Notes: a model not told the origin generated them from the sequence alone. A stretch of DNA of 35,007 nucleotides from Chromatiales bacterium (GCA_020445565.1 JAGRGI010000071.1:1-35007); one strand, 5' to 3'. Positions 25,665 through 32,915 are shown, numbered from the stretch's first letter. Program-made: numbers and translations.

Positions 25665-25678
25665 TTGATATCGATAAA
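25665..25678. promoter_or_regulatory. FNR/DNR-type box TTGAT-atcg-ATAAA between divergent genes
   Basis: TTGAT (25665-25669), ATCG, ATAAA (25674-25678) matches nine of ten consensus positions (one mismatch in the right arm). It lies ~190 bases before the DsrC-like start and ~80 bases before the 63-codon gene, so it could serve either. A TATGAT on the minus strand (25619-25614) is a possible -10 for the operon. Confidence 0.5.
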
Positions 25679-25758
25679 ACCGGCATCCGAGGTGGCTCGG
25701 TTTCGCACATTCTTGCATGCCGAACCGGTGACGACTTCGGTAATGGGAGAACAAGGCA

Positions 25759-25950
25759 ATGGCGACGGTGATTGTCAATGAACTGGCCGAGCGGATTAGG
25801 CAAGCCTGTATCGAGGTGGCATTGGAAGCCTACGAGCTTGGGGGAATCAGCGGGTTGTGCGCTGAGGGACGGTGGGAACTCGCCATAGGAGCGATTCGCG
25901 ATTTGGATCTGAACTCGGTAGTGAAATCTGCCATAAAGACGACACCATGA
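25759..25950 (+). CDS. Small 63-residue protein, function unknown
   Basis: This is a short but convincing gene. The ATG at 25759 has AAGG seven bases upstream, and the product is compact, helical and acidic (LAERIRQACIEVALEAYELG, then ISGLCAEGRWELAIGAIRDL). It contains two cysteines (residues 17 and 34) and a central GLCAEGRWE turn. It stands alone, divergent from the DsrC-like operon, with an FNR-type box ~80 bases before it and a hairpin three bases after its stop. The combination suggests a nitrate/nitric oxide-induced small protein. I do not recognise a named family. Confidence 0.65.
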   Translation: MATVIVNELAERIRQACIEVALEAYELGGISGLCAEGRWELAIGAIRDLDLNSVVKSAIKTTP

Positions 25951-26347
25951 GTGGCGGCGTTTCCATCGCCGCATTCCGGCCGCGATAGGTCTCGAATGGA
26001 GTCTGGTGTGGAGATGCTTGCCGGCAAAATGTATCGATATCGTCTTCGAGGCGAAGGATCGTAGGGGTTGCGCAAGCAGATGCCCATGAAGCTGGCTGAC
26101 TAGAACCGGCCCCCTCACTCCGGGACCCTTGACACGTTTCCCCGGTCCAGGAGTGGAACCAGCAAAATCGCTTTGCTCTCGTTCTATGTCTTGGCGTCCT
26201 CCGACGAAGACGCTGTATCTCGCGTCGCACATACGAGCCCAGACCTTGCGTCAGGCAGGCAGGTTGCGACGCAATGGAGAACAGCCAACTTGGGATTGGG
26301 GAAACCAGATCGGCGCCAGTCCCATGCCAGCGGGCTGAGCAAGTAGA
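25951..26347. other. Intergenic region downstream of the small gene and of norB
   Basis: This is the region between two convergent genes. A hairpin GCGGCG-TTTCCAT-CGCCGC (25954-25972) stands three bases after the small gene's stop, a terminator-like position but without a T run. Frames on either strand in the remainder show no family features. No terminator for norB is obvious. Confidence 0.5.
25954..25972 (+). terminator. Hairpin following the 63-residue gene
   Basis: A 6-bp GC-only stem with a 7-base loop starts three bases after the stop codon. No T-tract follows, so it may stabilise the 3' end or pause polymerase rather than terminate on its own. Confidence 0.35.
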
Positions 26348-27802
26348 TCATGCCGTAGCCGCTTCTCCGGGATGCACGTCCCTGGCTTCGCGGGTTTCAC
26401 CAGCGCCGATGGTGAAGAGATCCCATACTAGCAGCGCGAATCCAAGCAGCGTCACCCATCCGAAGATCATCCGCCAGTGCATGGCCTGTAGGAACCAGGG
26501 ATGATTCTGGCCGGCAAAATAACCTGCCCATGTCGACCCCTCGATGGCCCGTTCAACGAACGATTGCTCGTAACCGGCGATCAGCAGGGCGACGGTCATG
26601 CCCACCACGCCGACGTTGAGCAGCGCCAATGCCCATTTCCACTTCCAGCCGTTCCCCGGCAAGTGAGCACTCATCCAGACCCCACCGCGGGCGCCCTGGA
26701 CGGCTATGTAGAAGACGGCGATGTTGATGGTGGCGTATGCACCGAAGAAGGCCAGATGGCCATGGGATGCCGACCATTGCGTACCGTGGGTGTACAAATT
26801 GATCTGTGGCAGCGTGTGCATGAAACCCCAGACTCCCGCACCGAAAAAGTTGCCGAATGCGTGGGCAATCAACCAAGCCAGGGCTGGGTGATTGCTGCTG
26901 CGGAAACCGTGGGAACCAGCGTCGTAAACCGCATGGACCACCATCGCAACCAAGGGAACCGGCTCCAGGGCCGAGAAGAATCCGCCGATGGTGAGCCAAT
27001 ACTCCGGTGTGCCGATCCAGAAATAGTGGTGTCCAAGACCGAGGATACCGGAGCCGAACATCAGTGCCACCTCAATGTACAGCCAGGTCTGTACGATCCT
27101 GCGCTTTGCACCCAACGTCTGGATCAGACCCCAGGCCATAATGCAGCCCACCAGTACCTCCCAGGTGGCTTCCACCCAAAGGTGTATCACCCACCACCAC
27201 CAGTACTGGTCCACTGAGACATTGGTCGTATAGAACATGCCGGCCAGGTACAGACCGGCCAGCGCGACCAGATCAAGTACCAGCACTCCGGCGATACCGG
27301 ACCAGCGCCCCTTCATGAAGGTTGCGGCAACGTTGAAGAAGAAGATCAATACACAGGCGACAATGCCAATATCCGCCCATCGCGGCGCCTCAATATATTC
27401 GCGCCCCTCGTTGATAAGCCACAGCGTGGTGTCGGTGCCCGGCCCAATTTGCACGAACAGATACACCAGCACGACCACACCGACGGCGGCAGTCAATACC
27501 CAGAAGGCCAGATTACCCAGCTTGAGGCCCACCACATTGGTGCCGCTTTCGTCTTCGAGCAACCAGTAGACCGAACCAATGAAGCCGTACAGCATCCATA
27601 CCACCATGGCATTGATGTGCACCATACGATTGACGCTGAAATCAAGCACGCCGTAGAGTAGGTCGGGTTTGAGGTATTGCAGGCCGGCAAGCAAACCGAA
27701 AAGCAATTGCGCCCCAAACAGCGCCAGGGCAACGACAAAATACTTCACGGCCAGACGTTGACCGCCGTTCAGCCCCTGGAGATTGTTTTCCCCGATACTC
27801 AT
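26348..27802 (-). CDS. norB: NorB, catalytic subunit of nitric oxide reductase
   Basis: NorB is the membrane subunit that reduces nitric oxide to nitrous oxide at a haem b3-FeB site. The 484-residue product has about twelve membrane helices. His62 in FSVNRMVHINAMVVW is a low-spin haem ligand; IHLWVEATWEVLVG carries an FeB histidine and the two conserved glutamates of NorB; GHHYFWIG provides further metal ligands, and SASHGHLAFFGAYA contains the haem-binding histidines. The start is ATG 27802, overlapping the norC stop as ATGA; a longer frame to 27871 lies inside norC. It is the last gene of the nor operon. Confidence 0.96.
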   Translation of the reverse strand: MSIGENNLQGLNGGQRLAVKYFVVALALFGAQLLFGLLAGLQYLKPDLLYGVLDFSVNRMVHINAMVVWMLYGFIGSVYWLLEDESGTNVVGLKLGNLAFWVLTAAVGVVVLVYLFVQIGPGTDTTLWLINEGREYIEAPRWADIGIVACVLIFFFNVAATFMKGRWSGIAGVLVLDLVALAGLYLAGMFYTTNVSVDQYWWWWVIHLWVEATWEVLVGCIMAWGLIQTLGAKRRIVQTWLYIEVALMFGSGILGLGHHYFWIGTPEYWLTIGGFFSALEPVPLVAMVVHAVYDAGSHGFRSSNHPALAWLIAHAFGNFFGAGVWGFMHTLPQINLYTHGTQWSASHGHLAFFGAYATINIAVFYIAVQGARGGVWMSAHLPGNGWKWKWALALLNVGVVGMTVALLIAGYEQSFVERAIEGSTWAGYFAGQNHPWFLQAMHWRMIFGWVTLLGFALLVWDLFTIGAGETREARDVHPGEAATA

Positions 27803-28401
27803 GAGCGACTCTCCTGGGCGAGGGATTTGAAATTGTAGGGGAAACCGTTGGTGTCGATGGAAGACATCCACTTGAGGAAGGCGATCACGCCACGGGCCTC
27901 CTGCTCCGTGATGTCAAGTTTGGGCATTCGCCGGCCCGTGCCATAGGTACGGGCGTTGGCGGTCGGATCCATCAGAAAGCCGAGCATAAGCGTTTCACGG
28001 GCCGTTTCACTGCCCCATGCGGGGTCCAGCCAGGCTTTGGTGAGGTCCGGTGCATAGTAGGCGCCGTTTCCAAGCAGCGTGTGACAATTCATGCAGTTCT
28101 TCGCCTGTACGGTTTTTTTCCCCAGCGTCACCAAGGCTTCCGCCTCAGCCTCATCTAAGGTTTGGCCGAAGAGCGGTGCCCCACCCCCGATGACCGGTTT
28201 CTGTATATTGCGCGCGGCATCGAACTCATAGCGGACTTGCTGATTGATGACCGAGTAGGCTGGAACGCGTTGGCTGCCAGCGCTGATGGCCTCGATACTA
28301 TCGAATGTAAGGAAGATCAACACGACGAAGGAACCCGCGGTGACCCAGACCGCAACCTTACGCCATAGGCCCTCACCGGCCCACCAGGGAATTTCAGACA
28401 T
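27799..28401 (-). CDS. norC: NorC, cytochrome c subunit of nitric oxide reductase
   Basis: NorC delivers electrons to NorB. The 200-residue product has one N-terminal membrane anchor (residues ~17-32) and a single haem c motif, CMNCH at residues 103-107; a methionine in GRRMPKLDITEQEARG is the expected axial ligand. The start is ATG 28401 with GAGGG upstream; a GTG two codons earlier (28407) is possible. It overlaps norB by four bases, the normal norCB arrangement, and follows a small membrane-protein gene by 36 bases. Confidence 0.95.
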   Translation of the reverse strand: MSEIPWWAGEGLWRKVAVWVTAGSFVVLIFLTFDSIEAISAGSQRVPAYSVINQQVRYEFDAARNIQKPVIGGGAPLFGQTLDEAEAEALVTLGKKTVQAKNCMNCHTLLGNGAYYAPDLTKAWLDPAWGSETARETLMLGFLMDPTANARTYGTGRRMPKLDITEQEARGVIAFLKWMSSIDTNGFPYNFKSLAQESRS

Positions 28402-28437
28402 CGCCACACCCTCGAGGAGATTGAAAGTTCGTCAACA

Positions 28438-28752
28438 TTAACCCTCACCCGGGGTTTGCTCCCCATGGGTCCCCCGACACAAATGCCAGATGGCGTGGGG
28501 CGCGAGCAGATAGCCGAGCAACAACAGGACCAGAAGTACGCGCCAATACCCAGACAGGTTCAGCGCGCTGGAAAGTACGAGCAAAGAAACGAACAGGACC
28601 GCATAAGCGACATAAGCCCAGGGCATAAGACGAGGCAGGGCACGCAGACGCGACCAGGCGAACGTCCCGGCATACAGCGCTCCGGCCACTACCACCATGG
28701 CGCTCGCAAAGAAACCCACGAAGAAGTCATTCAAATCGACGGGGTCGATCAT
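28438..28752 (-). CDS. Small membrane protein of the nor operon, function unknown
   Basis: This is a 104-residue protein with about three to four hydrophobic segments (residues ~8-33, 44-62, 68-88). The N-terminus is acidic (MIDPVDLNDFF) and it ends in a short charged tail. It is the first gene of the operon that continues with norC and norB, and an FNR-like palindrome lies ~65 bases upstream. Small membrane proteins of unknown role are frequently found beside nor genes; a part in assembly is a possibility only. Confidence 0.75.
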   Translation of the reverse strand: MIDPVDLNDFFVGFFASAMVVVAGALYAGTFAWSRLRALPRLMPWAYVAYAVLFVSLLVLSSALNLSGYWRVLLVLLLLGYLLAPHAIWHLCRGTHGEQTPGEG

Positions 28753-28816
28753 GGCTGCCCCCTGAAAAAGGATTATCCTAGGCTAATCCGTACCCGCACT
28801 ACCGCCAATGGAACGA

Positions 28817-28830
28817 GTGACATTCGTCAA
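28817..28830 (-). promoter_or_regulatory. FNR/DNR-like palindrome upstream of the nor operon
   Basis: Read on the minus strand the site is TTGAC-gaat-GTCAC, matching six of ten FNR/DNR consensus positions but nearly symmetric. It lies 65 bases before the first nor gene. A TAGGAT (28780-28775) on the minus strand is a candidate -10. Confidence 0.45.
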
Positions 28831-28931
28831 GAGAGCTGATCTGGAACACTTCTCGCGGACGCCTCATAAGTGAGTTGGTTGAGTCAGTTGTCGATCCAGG
28901 AACTCAGTTCCCCCGGGCACGCGAAGAACAG

Positions 28932-28996
28932 CAGCTTCGGTGGTTGCTCCACCGAAGCTGACACGATGGGTACCACCGTGGTGGACTCTGTTTTTT
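28932..28996 (+). terminator. Pair of hairpins followed by a T6 run
   Basis: A perfect 12-bp stem (CAGCTTCGGTGG, 28932-28943; loop TTGCT; CCACCGAAGCTG, 28949-28960) is followed by a second palindrome CCACC-GT-GGTGG (28973-28984) and TTTTTT at 28991-28996. No plus-strand gene ends here, so it may insulate the nor promoter or terminate an unseen transcript. Nothing else is visible in 28753-29042 apart from this and the FNR-like box. Confidence 0.5.
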
Positions 28997-29042
28997 GACA
29001 TGGCCTCGGTCAGGGCTCAGCACGTGTCGTCAGTTTCGAAGC

Positions 29043-29068
29043 AAAAAAAGCCCGAGATTCCTCGGGCT
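29043..29068 (-). terminator. Strong intrinsic terminator on the minus strand
   Basis: On the minus strand AGCCCGAG, loop GAAT, CTCGGGCT is followed at once by seven T. It is a textbook rho-independent terminator. The only candidate for the transcript it ends is the broken frame or a small RNA in 29069-29660. It faces away from the nor operon promoter. Confidence 0.8.
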
Positions 29069-29270
29069 ATAACCGGCAACCGCCGGCGTAGCAGAGAGTA
29101 GCGTTTCCCCGGGCTTCTGCCAGAGAGGCTGACTCGGGGCTTCCGGAAGTAGGTAAAGAAAACCTGGAGACGACATCGTCGCACTTAGGCGAATTGGCAA
29201 GCCAGCATGAACTGAAATGATATCGAGTTGCTGACAATTCTCTATGAGTTGATGCGGAAATCGCAAGAAT
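29069..29270 (-). ncRNA. Possible small RNA or 3' leader ending at the terminator
   Basis: On the minus strand this segment contains nested complementary pieces: CCCCG (29134-29138) with CGGGG (29107-29111), CCGGC-GGTT-GCCGG (29074-29087), and a GACGA/TCGTC hairpin (29170-29181). Repeated GGA motifs are seen in single-stranded positions, a feature of Rsm/Csr-type RNAs, but it matches no RNA family I recognise. It may equally be the untranslated tail of the broken gene upstream. Confidence 0.3.
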
Positions 29271-29660
29271 CTACGGTAACAGGCTGCTGAAATTCGTCGC
29301 CTGATCGGGATTGTGAACTGACCATGAACCTGCGCTTTGGTCGTGGTCGATTTCGTCCGCCTCGGCTTGCTGAACGGAGGGGAGTTGCCTGAGCAACTCC
29401 GGCAGCACCAATTGCATAGTGTCCCACACCGCATCAAAATCGATATCGCATTAGCCGTGAGCAGTGCGGCTACTCATCCCTAGCATATCGTGCCAACACA
29501 CTTGTTGATGTGCCGGGGAGAACTGGGCATAGTCATCCATCAACGTCGTGACGGCCTCGCCGAAAATGATGGCTGGCCGCGCTCTTTTGGAATGCTTAAT
29601 TGCCACATGACACGGAGATTGCAGGTATACAACCATAGAGGGGCAATCTCGGGAAAGCAT
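29271..29660 (-). pseudogene. Open frame interrupted by an in-frame TAA, unknown protein
   Basis: Two consecutive segments in the same frame read like protein: one ending DMLGMSSRTAHG at TAA 29451-29453, and after it DFDAVWDTMQLVLPELLRQL to a TAG at 29271. Joined they give ~128 residues. The simplest reading is one gene broken by a nonsense change; it could also be two tiny genes. An 8-bp hairpin GGAGTTGC-CTGA-GCAACTCC (29381-29400) lies inside the second part. I do not recognise the protein. Confidence 0.35.
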
Positions 29661-30052
29661 GGTCCATCACGGGCTACCCGACCAAACCGACACCGGACCG
29701 GACTCCAATCGCCACATCCTTGGGATCAAACCGTCATATACGCCTTTGGAACGACACTTTGGAACGACCGACTTGACAACACACCCACGGCGTCCGACAC
29801 TCCTCCCATAGCACTCGAAGCCACCGTGGTGGCATCTTGGCGCCCCGGACCGTTCCGCGCCCAAAGCCTTTGGCTTGGTCCGACATCTCCACATCCCTTC
29901 ACGCTAGACGTGAACTCCGCCAACCAGCCGCTTCCGGCTACGCGCCTCTTGCGGCTCGTAATCTACCTTCGACGATCAGCCCGACCTGGTAACCAGACCG
30001 GCCAAACTGTCGCTTTTGCTTGATTTGCACCCGTCCAACTAGCGGACACTCA
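29661..30052. other. Non-coding stretch before the leader-gene block
   Basis: There is no convincing gene. The 11-base TTTGGAACGAC occurs twice, at 29745-29755 and 29758-29768, a small tandem duplication. Base composition rises to that of the transfer backbone here, so the cargo-element boundary is probably in or just before this stretch. Confidence 0.4.
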
Positions 30053-30092
30053 CCCATTGGGGAAGCCATCCCCACTGGGCACGCGCTTTCCC
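30053..30092 (+). ncRNA. radC-type leader RNA, copy 1
   Basis: CCCA (30053-30056) pairs with TGGG (30076-30079), enclosing GGGG/CCCC (30059-30062 / 30070-30073), then GCGCTTTCCC. The tract CTTTCC (30086-30091) can pair with GGAAAG (30104-30109) at the ribosome-binding site, or its TTCCC with GGGAA of the hairpin. Same layout as copies 2-4. Confidence 0.65.
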
Positions 30093-30113
30093 TTTCACCA
30101 AGAGGAAAGTCTC

Positions 30114-30410
30114 ATGTCCAATCGGACTACCCCTATCCTTGGGCTGCTATTGAGTCAGCAGTACCTAGAGATCGTCGGTGTCGGAGACGCCGAATTTCAC
30201 GCCTTTCGGATAGCCGACGACCAGCGGACATACCTCGGCAAATTGGAAGTCGGCACCTGGGTTTGCCGCGACGGGAGGTGGATTCTCATCGACCTACCCG
30301 ACGCCGAGATCGTCGAAGAGGCCCAAGGCCTGTTCGAGACCGACTTGCCCGGAATCGTCCTTTACACCAGTAACAACCTATCGACCGCCGCAAACGACGG
30401 CGTCCGGTAG
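30114..30410 (+). CDS. Unknown protein under a radC-type leader
   Basis: This encodes 98 residues from ATG 30114, preceded by GAGGAAAG; the frame is open farther back into the leader but no better start exists there. The product is mildly acidic with alternating hydrophobic residues (PILGLLLSQQYLEIVGVGD, then LEVGTWVCRDGRWILIDLPD) and one cysteine, suggesting a small beta-rich fold. I do not recognise it. It is the first of four genes with the same leader. The shared leader with ardC and radC suggests a role in establishment of the element in a new host. Confidence 0.6.
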   Translation: MSNRTTPILGLLLSQQYLEIVGVGDAEFHAFRIADDQRTYLGKLEVGTWVCRDGRWILIDLPDAEIVEEAQGLFETDLPGIVLYTSNNLSTAANDGVR

Positions 30411-30422
30411 ATCCCAAATCAA

Positions 30423-30465
30423 CCCCATGGGGAAACACTCCCCAGTAGGGTCGGTGCTTTCCCCC
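30423..30465 (+). ncRNA. radC-type leader RNA, copy 2
   Basis: GGGG (30429-30432) pairs with CCCC (30440-30443) inside an outer CCC/GGG stem. GGGGAAA (30429-30435) is also perfectly complementary over 7 bp to TTTCCCC (30458-30464), and TTTCCC can pair with GGGAGG (30476-30481) at the ribosome-binding site using two G-U pairs. Confidence 0.65.
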
Positions 30466-30486
30466 ATTAACATGAGGGAGGCAAAC

Positions 30487-30702
30487 ATGCCCCAGCACCC
30501 CAACGCCCGTCGATCCATGCCATGGATGGTGGAGTGGCAAGGCGCACCGTGGCGAAATCCGCGGGAAAACGAGCACAAAGTCTACCGCCGCTACTTCCGC
30601 CGCGAAGATTCGGCACGCCGATTCGCCACCGACCGCAACGGCACCCTCTGGCAATCCAGCGGGAGTCGCGGTTGGGCCAGCGGATGGTCCATGGTCCGCT
30701 AA
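30487..30702 (+). CDS. Small basic protein under a radC-type leader, unknown
   Basis: This encodes 71 residues from ATG 30487 with GAGGGAGG upstream. The product is strongly basic and aromatic (PWRNPRENEHKVYRRYFRR, then GTLWQSSGSRGWASGWSMVR). The composition suggests nucleic-acid binding. The alternating Arg/Tyr pattern with a tryptophan-rich end could be a small beta-barrel or an unstructured binding peptide. It is the second of the four leader-controlled genes and has no recognised family. Confidence 0.55.
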   Translation: MPQHPNARRSMPWMVEWQGAPWRNPRENEHKVYRRYFRREDSARRFATDRNGTLWQSSGSRGWASGWSMVR

Positions 30703-30756
30703 ACGATCCGTCTCGACTCACACCCCAGCCCACAACGCTGGAACGACACCTACCAA

Positions 30757-30795
30757 CCCCCAGGGGAATCACTCCCCTCGGGCGGTGCTTTCCCC
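30757..30795 (+). ncRNA. radC-type leader RNA, copy 3 (before ardC)
   Basis: AGGGG (30762-30766) pairs with CCCCT (30774-30778) within an outer CCC/GGG stem. GGGGAA (30763-30768) can instead pair with TTCCCC (30790-30795). GCTTTCC (30787-30793) is perfectly complementary over 7 bp to GGAAAGC (30808-30814) at the ardC ribosome-binding site. Confidence 0.7.
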
Positions 30796-30817
30796 AAAAC
30801 TCACCGAGGAAAGCGCC

Positions 30818-31681
30818 ATGCACATCAACGAACTGTACAAAGCCGTCACGGCCTCAATCGTTGCCGACCTGGAACGCGGCGTGAAGCCATGGCAAAAGCC
30901 ATGGGACGCCGACGAGCCGTTCCCGGCGAACTACTCGACCGGCCAGCGCTATCGTGGCATCAACATCCTGATCCTGTGGGCGCAATCCCAGAGGGTCGGG
31001 TTCACCTCAACGCAATGGCTCACGTACCGCCAAGCGGCCGCTCTGGGCGGCCAGGTCCGCAAAGGCGAGCACGGGACGCACTGTGTGTTCTACAAGCCCG
31101 TGTCCGTCGAAACGGTGGGGGAAGAAGACGAAACCGAGCCCAAGGTCCGAGTCGTGGCCAGGGAATTCGTCGTTTTCAACCTCGACCAAATCGACGGTAT
31201 CGCCAAACCGCAAGCCGAGCGCGTCGACTGGAACGCCCACGACGCGGCCGAGGAGGTCCTCTCCGGCAGCGGCGCCAAGATCCGCCACGGCGGAACCCGC
31301 GCCTACTACCGCAGTGCCGAAGACCGTATCCAGCTTCCGGGCCGGGCACGGTTCACCAACGCCGACGACTATTACGCCACCGCCCTGCACGAACTGGTGC
31401 ACTGGACCGGCCACGAAAGCCGTCTGGCACGCAAGCTGGGCAACCGCTTCGGCAGCGACGCCTACGCCATGGAGGAGCTGATCGCCGAGATCGGGAGTGC
31501 CTTTCTCACCACCTATCTCGGTATCACGGGCGAGGTGCAGCACGCCAGCTACATCGACTCTTGGCTCACGGTCCTCAAGCGGGACACCAAGGCCGTCTTC
31601 AGCGCAGCGGCCCAAGCCGAGAAAGCCTTCGCCTTCCTGACGGAGAGCGAAACGGCGAGTACCGAGGCCGAAGCCGCCTGA
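30818..31681 (+). CDS. ardC: ArdC-type antirestriction protein (zincin-like metallopeptidase)
   Basis: ArdC proteins bind single-stranded DNA and protect incoming conjugative DNA from host restriction. The 287-residue product has the N-terminal ArdC DNA-binding domain (residues ~1-125: GVKPWQKPWDADEPF, GQRYRGINILILW, WLTYRQAAALGGQVRKGEHG). A C-terminal zincin-like domain carries HELVHWTGHESR with the metal site H191-E-x2-H195, and the glutamate of MEELIAEIGSAFL as a likely third ligand. ATG 30818 has GAGGAAAG upstream. Its leader is the third copy of the radC-type RNA. All recognised residues are intact. Confidence 0.9.
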   Translation: MHINELYKAVTASIVADLERGVKPWQKPWDADEPFPANYSTGQRYRGINILILWAQSQRVGFTSTQWLTYRQAAALGGQVRKGEHGTHCVFYKPVSVETVGEEDETEPKVRVVAREFVVFNLDQIDGIAKPQAERVDWNAHDAAEEVLSGSGAKIRHGGTRAYYRSAEDRIQLPGRARFTNADDYYATALHELVHWTGHESRLARKLGNRFGSDAYAMEELIAEIGSAFLTTYLGITGEVQHASYIDSWLTVLKRDTKAVFSAAAQAEKAFAFLTESETASTEAEAA

Positions 31682-31794
31682 CCCACTTTGCCACCAAGCC
31701 GGCCGGAAACCCGAACCTGGGTTTCCCCGGCGCGGCGGCCCGATACGACCACCCAAGGCCCTGGCGCCGTCCAGGTGCCTTCCACTACCGCAAA

Positions 31795-31831
31795 CCTGCC
31801 GGGAGAGATCCCAGCAGGGGGTATCTCCCCC
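31795..31831 (+). ncRNA. radC-type leader RNA, copy 4 (before radC)
   Basis: CCTGC/GCAGG (31795-31799 / 31814-31818) encloses GGGA/TCCC (31801-31804 / 31809-31812). The distal tract is TCTCCC (31824-31829) and can pair with GGGAGA (31801-31806) or with GGGAGA (31842-31847) at the ribosome-binding site. Both partners changed together relative to copies 1-3. Confidence 0.7.
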
Positions 31832-31852
31832 ATTTCCATCCGGGAGAACCCA

Positions 31853-32413
31853 ATGAACAACAACACACAACTAACGCCAGCGGTCCGCGAAGCCTCACCA
31901 TTTACCGAGAGGCGAACGACCCAATGGACCGGCAACCGCCTGGCAGGGATCAACCCCGCCAAACTCAACGCGCAGGAGCGCAAATGCCTCATCCAACTGG
32001 CGCGCCGGCTGGCGGAGATCGAATTCAAGCAACGGCGTCTCGAACTCACCAGCCCGAAAGAAGTCAGGGAATACCTCGATGCCTCTCTGCTCTTCCTGGA
32101 GCACGAGGTCTTTGTCGTCGTGTTCCTCGACAACCGACACCGCTTGATCGCTACCGAGGAGATGTTTCGCGGCACGATCGACGGCACCAGCGTCCCACCC
32201 AGGGAAGTGGTCAAGCGCGCCTTGCAGCTTAACGCCGCCGCGGTGATCTTCGCCCACAACCACCCCTCCGGCACCAGCCAACCGAGCGAGTCCGACAAAC
32301 GCCTGACGACCCGCCTGCGCGATGCCCTGGCACTCGTCGAAATCCGCGCCCTGGACCACATCGTCGTCGGTGCGGATGGCGGTACGTCCTTTGCCGAGCA
32401 TGGACTGATGTGA
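31853..32413 (+). CDS. radC: RadC-family JAB1/MPN domain protein
   Basis: RadC-like proteins of mobile elements carry a JAB1/MPN metalloprotease-type domain; their exact role in DNA metabolism is unresolved. The 186-residue product has a basic, variable N-terminus (~70 residues) and then the MPN domain with the full metal motif [17 protein letters not shown]135, H137, S139 and D148. A glutamate upstream in [11 protein letters not shown] completes the active-site set. ATG 31853 with GGGAGA upstream is the chosen start. A terminator hairpin follows the stop by nine bases, closing the unit. It is the namesake gene of the leader RNA family. Confidence 0.92.
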   Translation: MNNNTQLTPAVREASPFTERRTTQWTGNRLAGINPAKLNAQERKCLIQLARRLAEIEFKQRRLELTSPKEVREYLDASLLFLEHEVFVVVFLDNRHRLIATEEMFRGTIDGTSVPPREVVKRALQLNAAAVIFAHNHPSGTSQPSESDKRLTTRLRDALALVEIRALDHIVVGADGGTSFAEHGLM

Positions 32414-32421
32414 ACCAACCC

Positions 32422-32442
32422 GACCCGGCCCTTCGCCGGGTC
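32422..32442 (+). terminator. Terminator after radC
   Basis: GACCCGGC-CCTTC-GCCGGGTC is an 8-bp GC-rich stem nine bases after the radC stop, followed by a pyrimidine tract (CTCTTCCTTCC). It is a fairly good intrinsic terminator. Confidence 0.6.
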
Positions 32443-32527
32443 CTCTTCCTTCCGACACCACCCCACGGCCCGGTCGACCGAACAGATCGCCTGGATTGGG
32501 CCACTACCCTCCAAAGGAGCAATCACG

Positions 32528-32818
32528 ATGCACACGAAGCCTGCGACGTTCACCAAGGTAAGCGAATGGATTGCCGCCGGTAACATGGCCTGCGGTTTTT
32601 ACTGTTTCGAGAGTCCGGTACGCGAAACCGACAAGGCGATCGGGATTCAGGCCCAGAAGTTCAACGCTGCGGCAAATCTGAAGCCCGCGACCTGTTGGTT
32701 TCCGCGATCGCAGATTCAGGAAGTGGAGAACGACTACTACACGAACGGCCCTGTAACCATGTTCCTGGTGCCGAGGTGGCTGTACGACCGCAAGGTGGCC
32801 GAGGGATACACCCTGTAG
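32528..32818 (+). CDS. Unknown 96-residue protein of the element
   Basis: The ATG at 32528 has AAAGGAGC nine bases upstream. The product is 96 residues, soluble, with two cysteines (CGFYCFES) and ordinary composition (VSEWIAAGNMACGFY, then WFPRSQIQEVENDYYTNG, ending PRWLYDRKVAEGYTL). No family is recognised. It stands between two terminators, so it is a single-gene unit with its own promoter in 32443-32527, which I cannot locate. Unlike its left neighbours it has no radC-type leader. Confidence 0.65.
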   Translation: MHTKPATFTKVSEWIAAGNMACGFYCFESPVRETDKAIGIQAQKFNAAANLKPATCWFPRSQIQEVENDYYTNGPVTMFLVPRWLYDRKVAEGYTL

Positions 32819-32892
32819 CCGGGAGAATGGAGCAAGTTCCCCTTGATCGGATGATCCACGATTGGCACCCGCTCTCGCCTTCCCCATCACCC

Positions 32893-32915
32893 AGCCCGGC
32901 ACCCGCCGGGCTTTT
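32893..32915 (+). terminator. Terminator after the 96-residue gene
   Basis: AGCCCGGC-ACCC-GCCGGGCT is an 8-bp stem followed by TTTT, 74 bases after the stop codon. The remainder of 32819-33015 holds nothing else visible. Confidence 0.65.

Noticed and set aside
30053-31831. Four similar palindromic segments considered as a CRISPR array
   Set aside because: Each stands alone before a gene, hundreds of bases apart, without spacers or cas genes; leader RNA fits better.
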